Both the position numbers and the translations under genes were made by a program. DNA of 18,625 nt from a bacterium (GTDB lineage: Bacteria > Patescibacteriota > JABMPQ01 > JAQVVF01), in the NCBI GenBank assembly GCA_030611905.1, contig JAUWOX010000002.1:1-18625 (forward strand). The letters are read 5' to 3'. The notes beneath the pieces were generated by a model that worked only from the letters and a program-made list of their open reading frames with translations, did no database searches and was not told where the DNA came from. Every line of letters starts with the position of its first letter. Within the stretch, counting starts at the first letter, position 1. This document shows, one piece after another, positions 1 through 6,040 of the stretch.

Positions 1-78
1 ATCCGACTTTTTCTCCCAGTTTTCATTTTTTTTCATATATCCCACTATATATAGTAATACGCGAAATTGCAATTATTC

Positions 79-156
79 TTTAACGGCTACTATCGTTCCG
101 CCTTCGTCCTTTGCTTCGCTCAGGACTCCTGTGGACAGGCGATAATAGCCGTTAAA
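79..156. repeat. Palindromic repeat, copy 1, with a GC-rich insert at its apex
   Basis: Left arm TTTAACGGCTACTATCG (79-95) and right arm CGATAATAGCCGTTAAA (140-156) are complementary at 16 of 17 positions. Two other copies (2331-2362, 5948-5980) have the arms almost touching. Here 44 bp of GC-richer sequence (96-139) separates them, and that insert has its own inverted repeat (GTCCT/AGGAC). It lies downstream of the FKBP gene stop. No protein is encoded. Confidence 0.8.
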
Positions 157-183
157 AACAGGGCTTTTTGCCCTGCTTTTGTT
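154..183. terminator. Bidirectional intrinsic terminator after the FKBP gene
   Basis: Stem CAGGGC (159-164), loop of five T, stem GCCCTG (170-175). On the minus strand it is followed by a run of five U, which suits termination of the FKBP transcript. On the plus strand it is followed by CUUUUGUUUU, so it could act both ways. Confidence 0.8.
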
Positions 184-204
184 TTAATTTGAGTGTATTT
201 GCGC

Positions 205-693
205 CTATTTCTCAATATCCAGCATTTCCACTTCAAAAATTAAAGTAGAATTTGGAGGAATATCTTCTCCGGCTCCAGTCTCTCCATAGCCCATTTCAGG
301 TGGAATTGTTAATTTTACTTTTTCGCCGACTTTCATCCCTAGCAATCCTTCATCCCAACCCTGAATAACTTTTCCTGATCCGATTTTGAACTCGAAAGGT
401 TCGCCGCGATCCACGCTGGAATCAAATTTTGTGCCATCTTCTAGAGTGCCAGTATAATGGACAGAAATTTTGTCGCCAGCTTTTACAACTTTCTTTCCTT
501 CGCCTTGTTTTAATACTTCTTTTTTTAATTCCATTTTTTTATTCCCTTCATTATTATTTAAGTCCTCTAGGCCTTGTTCTGTTTGGCCGGTAATATTTTC
601 ATCGACTTGTTCTTTGCCAGTGTCAAAGACCAGAAAATAGACTCCAACTATTATGAGTCCAGCAACTAGCAATGGTATTATGGCGTCTTTCAT
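205..693 (-). CDS. Membrane-anchored FKBP-type peptidyl-prolyl cis-trans isomerase
   Basis: 162 residues. An uncleaved-looking hydrophobic segment (about 5-23) is followed by an acidic, Asn/Gln-rich linker (25-55) and one complete FKBP domain (about 58-162). Family landmarks are visible: the HYTG strand (Y80), the FDSS turn (F90-D91), VIQGW (109-113, with the aromatic at the floor of the proline pocket), GYGE (Y136) and the closing IPPNSTLIFEVEML strand. The expected role is catalysis of prolyl isomerisation in proteins outside the membrane, tethered to the cell surface. The start at 693 supplies the anchor. It lies 15 bp after the stop of the FAD oxidoreductase gene, so the two are probably co-transcribed, and the terminator at 154-183 ends the unit. 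No Shine-Dalgarno sequence is seen. Parvulins are excluded by the motifs. Confidence 0.93.
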   Translation of the reverse strand: MKDAIIPLLVAGLIIVGVYFLVFDTGKEQVDENITGQTEQGLEDLNNNEGNKKMELKKEVLKQGEGKKVVKAGDKISVHYTGTLEDGTKFDSSVDRGEPFEFKIGSGKVIQGWDEGLLGMKVGEKVKLTIPPEMGYGETGAGEDIPPNSTLIFEVEMLDIEK

Positions 694-708
694 AACTATT
701 ATTATTAA

Positions 709-1938
709 TTATTTCTCAACTTCTCCGCTAAGATTACCAGTACTCCAGCATGCTTGCAAATTATAACCACCGGTTGGGCCGTCTATATTGATTATTTCAC
801 CGGCGAAATATAGATTGGGAACTACTTTTGAACGCATTGTTTTAGGATCAATCTCGTTCAAGGCAATGCCGCCGCTGGTAATAATCGCTTCTTCAAATCC
901 AGCCAAGCCTTTTACATTGACTTCTAATTCTTTTAACAGATGAACTAGTTTATTTCTTTCTTCTTTGGTAATGCTATTGGCCTTTTTGTCTGGATTGATG
1001 TTTGATAATTCTATCATTGTTGGAATCATTTTCTGGGGAAGTAATTTGTCTAGACTGTTTTTGAAATCGTTGTTGTGGAATTGCTGGAAGTCTCTTTGTA
1101 TTCGCTTGTCTAGAATATTATATTCTAAAGCTGGCTTAAAATCAATCTTTAATCTGACCGGCCCCTGCTTCATTAACTCTCCAATATATTTGCTCATATC
1201 CAAAATAATGGGTCCGCTCATTCCATCATCTGTAAATATCGCTTCACCGAAAAAACTTTTTTTCTTTTTATTATTCTGGAAAATAGATATTTCTACATTT
1301 TTTAAACTAGCGCCCTCTAGATCTTTAATCCATTCTTCTTTTAAAATCAAAGGGCAGAGAGCAGGCCTTGGCTCAATAATAGTGTGGCCTAACCTCTTGG
1401 CTAGTTTATAACCGCTTCCATCAGCTCCGGTTCTGGGGTGGGACTTTCCGCCGGTGCAGAGAATAATATTTTTGGCGTTAATATCTGGTCCGTCTGTTTT
1501 TATAGCCCAAGCTTTTTTGTCTTTTTTTAACTGTTCAACCTTGGTTCTTAATTTGATTACAACATGGCCGTCTTTTAGAAATTTCAGTAAAACCCGCAAT
1601 ACATCCAAAGCATTATCGGTTTTTGGAAAAACGCGCTTGCCTCTTTCAACTTTTGTCCGTAATCCCCGGCCATGAAAAAAAATCATTGTCTTTTCTACAC
1701 CTAATTTATTAAATGCCGGATATAAGAATTTTCCCTCTTGGCTATATTGCTCTATTAGTTTTTTTATATCTTTTTCATAATGGGTGATGTTGCATCTCCC
1801 CTTGCCAGTCATTAATAATTTTACACCAAGTTTTTTATTTTGTTCAATCAAAATAACCTCTTTGCCGAGTTCCGCTGCTTTGCCTGCGGCCATCATGCCG
1901 GCAGGTCCTCCGCCAATTATTGCTACATCGTAAATCAT
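709..1938 (-). CDS. NAD(P)/FAD-dependent oxidoreductase, HI0933/BaiN family
   Basis: 409 residues, the usual length for this family (YhiN/HI0933, TIGR00275-like). An N-terminal Rossmann FAD-binding fold carries GGGPAG (9-14) and an acidic residue ending the second strand (IEQ). The family signature GKGRCN follows at 45-50. The C-terminal FAD-contacting segment contains NLYFAGEIINIDG and GGYNLQACWSTG. Known family members are flavoproteins of mostly undefined substrate; BaiN acts in bile-acid reduction, but nothing here supports that substrate. It is likely cytosolic. It is first in a two-gene unit with the FKBP gene, read from an extended -10 promoter at 1958-1966. No frameshift or missing core motif was seen. 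Confidence 0.92.
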   Translation of the reverse strand: MIYDVAIIGGGPAGMMAAGKAAELGKEVILIEQNKKLGVKLLMTGKGRCNITHYEKDIKKLIEQYSQEGKFLYPAFNKLGVEKTMIFFHGRGLRTKVERGKRVFPKTDNALDVLRVLLKFLKDGHVVIKLRTKVEQLKKDKKAWAIKTDGPDINAKNIILCTGGKSHPRTGADGSGYKLAKRLGHTIIEPRPALCPLILKEEWIKDLEGASLKNVEISIFQNNKKKKSFFGEAIFTDDGMSGPIILDMSKYIGELMKQGPVRLKIDFKPALEYNILDKRIQRDFQQFHNNDFKNSLDKLLPQKMIPTMIELSNINPDKKANSITKEERNKLVHLLKELEVNVKGLAGFEEAIITSGGIALNEIDPKTMRSKVVPNLYFAGEIINIDGPTGGYNLQACWSTGNLSGEVEK

Positions 1939-1957
1939 GCTTTTTGGTTATAAAATT

Positions 1958-1966
1958 AGTATAGCA
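1958..1966 (-). promoter_or_regulatory. Extended -10 promoter for the oxidoreductase-FKBP unit
   Basis: On the minus strand TGCTATACT stands 19 bp before the start codon, giving a leader of about a dozen bases. A -35 at the usual spacing would be TTAGGC (1981-1986), which lies inside the hairpin of the upstream gene's terminator. Confidence 0.55.
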
Positions 1967-1996
1967 TAAAATAAAAAAGAGCCTAAACAGCTCTTG
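1965..1996 (-). terminator. Intrinsic terminator of the small membrane protein gene
   Basis: Read on the minus strand: AAGAGC, seven-base loop, GCTCTT, then TTTTATTTTA. It lies 20 bp after the stop of the 69-residue membrane protein gene, and its tail abuts the -10 of the next promoter. Confidence 0.8.
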
Positions 1997-2015
1997 AAGT
2001 ACAAAAACAAAATGT

Positions 2016-2225
2016 TCAAATAGGAGCATTCTTTGTAATTATAAGTATAAATCCTGCTCCCATCGCCAGTAATCCGTTGATTGCAAAGATGGCCGATCTT
2101 ATCCGTGCTGTTTTCCGTCTCCTTGCATTAAGATAAAACCCTCTTTCAACTATAATTGGTAATACAAATAATCCTACTAGAAAAACGACATAGCCAAGTT
2201 TCACAATCACTTCTGGCGTAGGCAT
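2016..2225 (-). CDS. Small two-helix membrane protein, unknown function
   Basis: 69 residues with two hydrophobic segments (about 8-26 and 43-63). A strongly basic loop (around 33-42, with RRRKTAR) separates them and probably faces the cytoplasm. The family is not recognised. Translation signals are the best in the window: AAGGAGGG lies five bases before ATG, under a promoter with TTGTCA, 17 bp, TATATT. It is flanked by its own promoter and terminator, so it is a monocistronic gene. Similar short membrane proteins are common in CPR genomes and rarely have assigned functions. Confidence 0.75.
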   Translation of the reverse strand: MPTPEVIVKLGYVVFLVGLFVLPIIVERGFYLNARRRKTARIRSAIFAINGLLAMGAGFILIITKNAPI

Positions 2226-2229
2226 TTTG

Positions 2230-2237
2230 CCCTCCTT
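2230..2237 (-). promoter_or_regulatory. Strong Shine-Dalgarno site
   Basis: AAGGAGGG on the minus strand, then CAAA before the ATG at 2225. It stands out because most genes here have no recognisable Shine-Dalgarno, and it fixes this start. Confidence 0.8.
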
Positions 2238-2264
2238 CTTCTTTTCTAGAGTGCGATCAAGTTT

Positions 2265-2293
2265 AATATAGCATTACTAATACGACATGACAA
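2265..2293 (-). promoter_or_regulatory. Sigma-70-type promoter of the small membrane protein gene
   Basis: Minus strand: -35 TTGTCA (2288-2293), 17 bp spacer ending in TGC, -10 TATATT (2265-2270). Consensus spacing with an extended -10. Confidence 0.75.
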
Positions 2294-2330
2294 GGCAGGA
2301 TTTCCAAATGTATCCATTCTTTTTGTTTAT

Positions 2331-2362
2331 TTTAACGGCTATTATCGTCGATAGTAGCCGTT
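2331..2362. repeat. Palindromic repeat, copy 2 (uninterrupted)
   Basis: TTTAACGGCTATTATCG, one base, then CGATAGTAGCCGTT: a near-perfect hairpin of about 14 bp. It shares arms with 79-156 and 5948-5980, and flanking bases (TTATTTTAACGGCTA and GTAGCCGTTGATTT) with copy 3. There is no U-tract typical of a terminator on the minus strand. Confidence 0.8.
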
Positions 2363-2476
2363 GATTTTGCTTTATTTTGTTTTATTTAAGCCTAAAGATG
2401 GGGAAGGGCTTGTTTGAGGCGAAAAACATTAAATATAATTCAAGCCTTTGTTTTCAGCTAGACTACTTTTAATAAA

Positions 2477-2827
2477 TTAAATTTTTCCCAATTTCTTTCT
2501 CATCACTAAATATGAATATTCTACAAAAAAATCATATTTTTCTGCATTATGTGGTTTTTGTCTGGGCATATATTTTAATGCAAATTTAAAACATTCTTCT
2601 GATTTTTTCTTATCTCCCATTGAATCATACAAAACGCCTAATAAATAACTACCAACCCAACCATGTTCTTCTAACTCTTTTTTATATTCTCTGGCTAAAC
2701 GGCTATTAAATATAGTTGCAACTAACCTAGAACTAATCTTAGGATCAGGAAAATATTTTTGGATATGAATCCCAGGAACTAATCCTCTTCGATTAAAACA
2801 TCTCATGCTATCAACAAAAAGATCCAA
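2477..2827 (-). CDS. C-terminal part of a split DUF4365-type gene, or separate hypothetical protein
   Basis: 116 residues if begun at the TTG at 2827; no ATG fits. The frame is open and protein-like for another 30 codons upstream, to 2917 (it reads YKRLTPYLHKGEKHRN and on), and then meets the last codons of the DUF4365-like gene in another frame. The simplest reading is a single gene of about 245 codons broken by a small indel in the A/T-rich tract near 2910-2925. The visible part is helical, with a TPR-like stretch (GSYLLGVLYDSMGDKKKSEECFKFAL). No catalytic motif was recognised. If it is a separate gene, it needs a non-ATG start overlapping the upstream stop. Confidence 0.55.
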   Translation of the reverse strand: MDLFVDSMRCFNRRGLVPGIHIQKYFPDPKISSRLVATIFNSRLAREYKKELEEHGWVGSYLLGVLYDSMGDKKKSEECFKFALKYMPRQKPHNAEKYDFFVEYSYLVMRKKLGKI

Positions 2828-2913
2828 TATAAATTGATTTTTTTTAAATTTTTTGAAAGGCTCATTTCTGTGCTTTTCCCCCTTATGTAAATATGGCGTA
2901 AGTCTCTTATATT

Positions 2914-3216
2914 TTATTTAAAATTATTTTTTACCCAAAAAACATAAACGGGAATATTAAACCCTTTCCAATATCCAATCGTTTTTTTATCCTTTTCCAA
3001 ATTAGGCTTGTCTTTGTGTGCCTTGCATTGTATAAAAAACAAAACACGAGTTGGAGATTCGCCATCTACTAGCTCGCAAATAAAATCGTTGCCCAAATCT
3101 TTCGCTTCGTCAATTTTATGCATCAAAACAAAATCAGTCAACTTGTATTCTAAATAAGCCGCACCCTTATTGCCTTTCTTTTTTCTATCTGTGTATTTTT
3201 TATTTAAATCTGACAT
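2914..3216 (-). CDS. DUF4365-like protein, N-terminal part (PD-(D/E)XK-like fold)
   Basis: 100 residues. The pattern resembles DUF4365 domains, thought to be PD-(D/E)XK nuclease relatives. An N-terminal helix is followed by DLGNDFICELVDGE, a strand ending in FFIQCKA (the Q-x-K half of the active site), and YWKGFNIPVYVFWVKNN, matching the family's YW...PV.L.. segment. Intact relatives usually continue well past this point, and the continuation is found in another frame at 2477-2917, so this ORF is probably truncated by a frameshift. It sits 59 bp after the stop of the 155-residue gene and shows no clear Shine-Dalgarno. A role in defence or DNA processing is inferred only from family and neighbourhood. 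Confidence 0.65.
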   Translation of the reverse strand: MSDLNKKYTDRKKKGNKGAAYLEYKLTDFVLMHKIDEAKDLGNDFICELVDGESPTRVLFFIQCKAHKDKPNLEKDKKTIGYWKGFNIPVYVFWVKNNFK

Positions 3217-3275
3217 AAACTATTTGCTCATACCATTGACGCATAAAACCAAAAATCTTTTATAATGAATTTTAA

Positions 3276-3743
3276 CTAATTTTTGCTTAATAGAAATTCT
3301 CTTCCCAGCACTTCTTTATAGAATTTTTTCATTCGAAGAAGCGCATTTGTTTGATTAAGTATATATTGTTCTAAATATTTTTCTAATTTTTTGTAATCAT
3401 TAGTGATCTCTTTCATTTTTTTAGATACTTCTTCATTTGTTAATTCTAAATCAATGCTAGGGTAAAAATACATAATAACATCTGGATATGCAGCAATGAA
3501 CCAATTTCTGTCTTGATCTCTCTGTAATATCAATGGCATATCAGCTCTATTCTGGCTAATTTTAACAACTAATGGATGTGCTTCTTTTCTAAAATTCTCA
3601 TCGGAACTATTTTCTAAAAATCTTATATTCTTTTCCCATGCATCAATATTGATACAATCTTTCAGAATAGCTTTCTTCCTCAAATCAAACCAAGAAAACG
3701 CTTTACCAAGATATTTATTAAGTATTTGCTTTGAATGTTTCAT
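3276..3743 (-). CDS. Hypothetical protein
   Basis: 155 residues, soluble, lysine-rich, with no membrane segment or signal peptide. An N-terminal helical region is followed by a central beta-like part (HPLVVKISQNRADMPLIL, WFIAAYPDVIMYFYP) and a C-terminal long helix with coiled-coil character (about 100-145). The family is not recognised. A near-consensus promoter lies directly upstream (3784-3812), so it starts its own transcript, which probably continues into the DUF4365-like gene. It sits among restriction and nuclease-like genes, the only hint to its job. Confidence 0.7.
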   Translation of the reverse strand: MKHSKQILNKYLGKAFSWFDLRKKAILKDCINIDAWEKNIRFLENSSDENFRKEAHPLVVKISQNRADMPLILQRDQDRNWFIAAYPDVIMYFYPSIDLELTNEEVSKKMKEITNDYKKLEKYLEQYILNQTNALLRMKKFYKEVLGREFLLSKN

Positions 3744-3783
3744 GATATTTATAATTGATTTAGATATTAATTAATGCAAACAA

Positions 3784-3812
3784 ATTTTACAGTAAAATAG
3801 AAACACTGTCAA
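3784..3812 (-). promoter_or_regulatory. Near-consensus promoter of the 155-residue hypothetical gene
   Basis: Minus strand: perfect -35 TTGACA (3807-3812), 17 bp spacer, -10 TAAAAT (3784-3789). The leader would be about 33 bases. The remaining sequence between here and the small ORF (3813-3933) shows nothing further. Confidence 0.75.
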
Positions 3813-3933
3813 TATTTGAAGAGGGCGTTTTCATCCAGAAAAATATTAATTTGTTTCGAGCACTAGTAAGACCAGAGCTATTCTCATCTAAATATCTGCA
3901 CAGTCCGTATTTTTAAAAAGATAAAGTAATTTT

Positions 3934-4092
3934 TTATTTCTCGTCTGTTATAACTATATTATTTTTACCTGGATATTTTTTTGAAAAAACAGGATTAACA
4001 ACTGAAATATTATCCGCCATGATAACCTCTATGTCGCTTCCATGTTTTTTCTCAAAATTTTTCAATTTTTGAATGAATTTTTTTAATTTCAT
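3934..4092 (-). CDS. 52-residue small protein coupled to the DpnI-type gene
   Basis: ATG at 4092 to TAA at 3934: 52 codons starting MKLKKFIQKLKNFEKKHGSD and ending NNIVITDEK. It has a basic amphipathic N-terminal helix, then a hydrophobic strand (IEVIMADNI), a VVNPVF segment and a closing strand (IVIT). It begins four bases after the stop of the DpnI-like gene, suggesting translational coupling and a shared role. Its balanced composition and ordered hydrophobic pattern argue for a real protein. It does not look like the DpnD/PcfM partner of the pneumococcal DpnI cassette as I know it. Possible roles (modulator of the nuclease, unrelated accessory) are inference only. Confidence 0.7.
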   Translation of the reverse strand: MKLKKFIQKLKNFEKKHGSDIEVIMADNISVVNPVFSKKYPGKNNIVITDEK

Positions 4093-4096
4093 TTTC

Positions 4097-4858
4097 TTAA
4101 ATTAATTTATATTTACCTTTGCCAGTAAATTTTAAATAATTCTTATCTCTTAAAAATTGCAACTGCTGACGAATTTTATCTTTAATATGTTTGTTGTTTG
4201 TATATTTTTGACTTAACAAATTTTCAAAAGAATACATTTCATCAATGGTAAATTCGTTTTTTTCCAGCCTGTCGATGCATTTCATAATATCTAAAATCCA
4301 TCCTTTCAACTCTGCTTTTTTAGATTTTCTTAAAAATAAGGTTTTGCTCCAATTTTTTAAAACTTTTTCTTTGCTTTCTATTTTTTTATTTTTAATATAA
4401 AATATTTTCCCGCTTTTAGGAATTCTTGTTAAATCTATACTGCACATTATATAGCTTGGTCTATCTTTTATTCCTTGATTTCTTTTTATAATAATTTCTG
4501 GAACAAAGAAATGCTTTGGAATAACAACAAAATTTAAAACTTCGTAATTTTTTATATCATAATTTAAGAAGAAAAAATTGGGATTATTTGCACTTTGCAA
4601 TCTTTCAATCATTGTTTTATAGGCACCGTCAAGAATTTTTTTACCCATGCCATTTTTTTTACTTTTCAATTCATAATCTTCCTTACAACTTGAACAATAA
4701 AAATCCGCTACTGGCCTGCTGTTTTCATAAGAGCTAACATTACAACCGCAATTCGGACAAAAAATTTCATTATCAACCCAACTCTCAGACAATACTCTAA
4801 TTTTTTGAGAATTGCTTTTATAAGATTGCGCAATTTTTGTATCAAAAATTATTTTCAT
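4097..4858 (-). CDS. dpnC: DpnI-type methyl-directed restriction endonuclease (type IIM, Gm6ATC)
   Basis: 253 residues against 254 for pneumococcal DpnI, and collinear from end to end as far as I recall that sequence. Shared blocks include YKSNSQK (13-19), CPNC (34-37), RPVADFYC (48-55), ELKSKK (63-68), DGAY, NNPNFFFL (91-98), IDL, FLRKS and the C-terminal HIKDKIRQQLQFLRDK and GKGKY. The PD-(D/E)XK active site is intact as D52, E63 and K65, and the zinc ligands are C34, C37, C55 and C58. A winged-helix domain (about 185-253) should read methylated GATC a second time. The enzyme cuts DNA only when the adenine in GATC is N6-methylated, so no protective methyltransferase is needed and none is seen. 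The tryptophan-centred segment GWIGCNIDL of DpnI reads SYIMCSIDL here. It lies 21 bp after the DUF7768-like gene, in the same transcript. Confidence 0.95.
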   Translation of the reverse strand: MKIIFDTKIAQSYKSNSQKIRVLSESWVDNEIFCPNCGCNVSSYENSRPVADFYCSSCKEDYELKSKKNGMGKKILDGAYKTMIERLQSANNPNFFFLNYDIKNYEVLNFVVIPKHFFVPEIIIKRNQGIKDRPSYIMCSIDLTRIPKSGKIFYIKNKKIESKEKVLKNWSKTLFLRKSKKAELKGWILDIMKCIDRLEKNEFTIDEMYSFENLLSQKYTNNKHIKDKIRQQLQFLRDKNYLKFTGKGKYKLI

Positions 4859-4879
4859 ATTTTTTTAGTCATCAAAATA

Positions 4880-5224
4880 TTATTTTTCATTCCTTCTCCA
4901 TCCATCCAAAGAACGATGTTCAATAATTTTCCCAGATTTTTTTGCTTTATCAATCCCCATCTTCATTCCAGTAGTTGTTCCTAAGTCAGTATATACAACA
5001 ATAATATCTGCATAATCACCCCATTGAAAACCAGCTTCAATGCCAAGCTTTCTTTCTTTTGAATCATTGTCATCAAGAATACCTGGTTGGGTATATAACA
5101 GATGAGATGCAAAAGGATATTCTCCTCGTAAAAAACAATCTTTCATGCAAGCACGAGCATACTCTATATTTTTTTTACAATTCCCTGCAAATGGGCTCTC
5201 TATTACTACTAGCTTTTTCTTCAT
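4880..5224 (-). CDS. DUF7768-like Rossmann-type protein
   Basis: 114 residues, soluble. It carries the pattern I associate with DUF7768/DUF4406-like proteins of phages and plasmids: VVIESPFAGN at the first strand, NIEYARACMKDCFLRGEYPF, ASHLLYTQPGILDD, LGIEAGFQWGDYADIIVVYTD (strand plus acidic end) and a closing GMKMGIDKAKKSG with a C-terminal HRSLDGW. The fold is probably related to nucleoside 2-deoxyribosyltransferases, but the reaction is unproven. It is first in the transcript that continues into the DpnI-type gene (21 bp gap) and the 52-residue ORF, so it may be part of the same acquired block. The promoter at 5236-5244 leaves only about five bases of leader, nearly leaderless. Confidence 0.85.
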   Translation of the reverse strand: MKKKLVVIESPFAGNCKKNIEYARACMKDCFLRGEYPFASHLLYTQPGILDDNDSKERKLGIEAGFQWGDYADIIVVYTDLGTTTGMKMGIDKAKKSGKIIEHRSLDGWRRNEK

Positions 5225-5235
5225 AATTTGATTTT

Positions 5236-5244
5236 ATTATAACA
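5236..5244 (-). promoter_or_regulatory. Extended -10 promoter for the DUF7768-DpnI unit
   Basis: TGTTATAAT on the minus strand, 12 bp before the ATG at 5224. No good -35 at 17 bp; TTGTTA sits at 15 bp. Transcription would begin about five bases before the start codon. Confidence 0.6.
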
Positions 5245-5257
5245 GAAATCTGCGACT

Positions 5258-5287
5258 AACAAAAACCAGCCCTTTCGGACTAGAAAA
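5258..5287 (-). terminator. Intrinsic terminator of the secreted coiled-coil protein gene
   Basis: Minus strand: CTAGTCC, GAAA tetraloop, GGGCTGG (seven pairs, two G-U), then TTTTTG. It stands 34 bp past the gene stop. A close copy of this hairpin with its flank is found at 6841-6873. Confidence 0.7.
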
Positions 5288-5318
5288 AATTATATTTTTA
5301 TTATATCCGCAAATTATC

Positions 5319-5867
5319 TTATTTTTTCAGCTCTTCAAATTTTTCTAATTTAGCTTTCCGATCATTTTCTGATTGAGATGCAGACTGCAACCCACTACCG
5401 TCACCATATTTTTCATTAGGATTATAACACATCTCGTCTCCTACGCCTTCACCAAACATATCTTCCATATCATAATAACAAACGACATAAGCATTCCAAG
5501 CACCTTCATAAGCATTATCATTGGTCTCCATGGTTTCTGTTCTATTTTTTCCAACTTCAGAAAATACACTATTAATTCTCGATCTGTTGCCATCAACAAC
5601 ACTTCTAACACCATCAACCTTGCCATTTAGACCATCGACTTTTCCACCAACATTACTTACATTAGAATCTACTCCGGCAACTTTGGCATTAAGTTTATTT
5701 ATAAGACCTTTAAGTTCAACAATTCTTTTAGTAGCAACTCTGGCGCTCTTGTAAACTTTTTTCAGACTAACCTTCCCTTTTTTTGCGCTCGCTCCTATTC
5801 CCACTGTTAGAACAGTGCCCATTAGGAACCCTGCTAGAACAAGCACGATTGCGATTTTTTTGCTCAT
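5319..5867 (-). CDS. Exported coiled-coil hypothetical protein
   Basis: 182 residues. A basic start and hydrophobic core (about 4-27, ending near GASA) look like a signal peptide cleaved before KKGKV. A heptad-patterned helix follows (about 45-105), with the near repeats VAGVDSNVSNV, GGKVDGLNG and GKVDGVRSV. The C-terminal half is acidic and contains two cysteines (CYYDMEDMFGEG and EMCYNPNEK) that could form a disulphide outside the cell. The family is not recognised. It has its own promoter and terminator. It is probably a secreted or surface-associated fibrous protein of this lineage; a tail or pilus component is possible but unsupported. Confidence 0.72.
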   Translation of the reverse strand: MSKKIAIVLVLAGFLMGTVLTVGIGASAKKGKVSLKKVYKSARVATKRIVELKGLINKLNAKVAGVDSNVSNVGGKVDGLNGKVDGVRSVVDGNRSRINSVFSEVGKNRTETMETNDNAYEGAWNAYVVCYYDMEDMFGEGVGDEMCYNPNEKYGDGSGLQSASQSENDRKAKLEKFEELKK

Positions 5868-5902
5868 AATTTTTATATTAATTAATAAAAACTTTCGACT
5901 TC

Positions 5903-5930
5903 ATTATATTATAATTAAAAAAAAATACAA
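5903..5930 (-). promoter_or_regulatory. Promoter of the exported coiled-coil protein gene
   Basis: Minus strand: -35 TTGTAT (5925-5930), 16 bp A/T-rich spacer, perfect -10 TATAAT (5903-5908). Leader of about 30 bases. Confidence 0.7.
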
Positions 5931-5947
5931 GTCAGGTTCTTTGCTTA

Positions 5948-5980
5948 TTTTAACGGCTACTTTCGTCGTTAGTAGCCGTT
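5948..5980. repeat. Palindromic repeat, copy 3
   Basis: AACGGCTACT and AGTAGCCGTT form a ten-pair stem around TTCGTCGTT. It shares arms with 79-156 and 2331-2362, and lies 60 bp downstream of the HNH gene stop. Confidence 0.75.
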
Positions 5981-5988
5981 GATTTAGG

Positions 5989-6010
5989 CCTGTCTGCCTA
6001 CACAGACGGG
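5989..6010. repeat. Short GC-rich palindrome
   Basis: CCTGTCTG, six bases, CAGACGGG: an eight-pair stem (one T-G) next to palindromic repeat copy 3. It belongs to the same style of GC-rich hairpins seen at 96-139, 7782-7797 and around the tRNA. Confidence 0.6.
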
Positions 6011-6040
6011 ATGCAAAGCTAATAATGATTATCTTAGTTC

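Noticed and set aside
965..1675. Plus-strand ORFs opposite the FAD oxidoreductase
   Set aside because: They are antisense to a full-length, motif-complete gene and have no recognisable protein features or translation signals.
2331..2362. Palindromic repeat as the terminator of the 2477-2827 gene
   Set aside because: On the minus strand the hairpin is followed by AAAATAAA, not a U-run, and the same element recurs with other flanks.
2905..2930. Programmed -1 frameshift joining 3216-2914 and 2917-2477
   Set aside because: The T TTT AAA run looks slippery, but the codons in the zero frame do not fit the X XXY YYZ rule, and the shifted A-site codon would be TAA. An indel is the simpler explanation.
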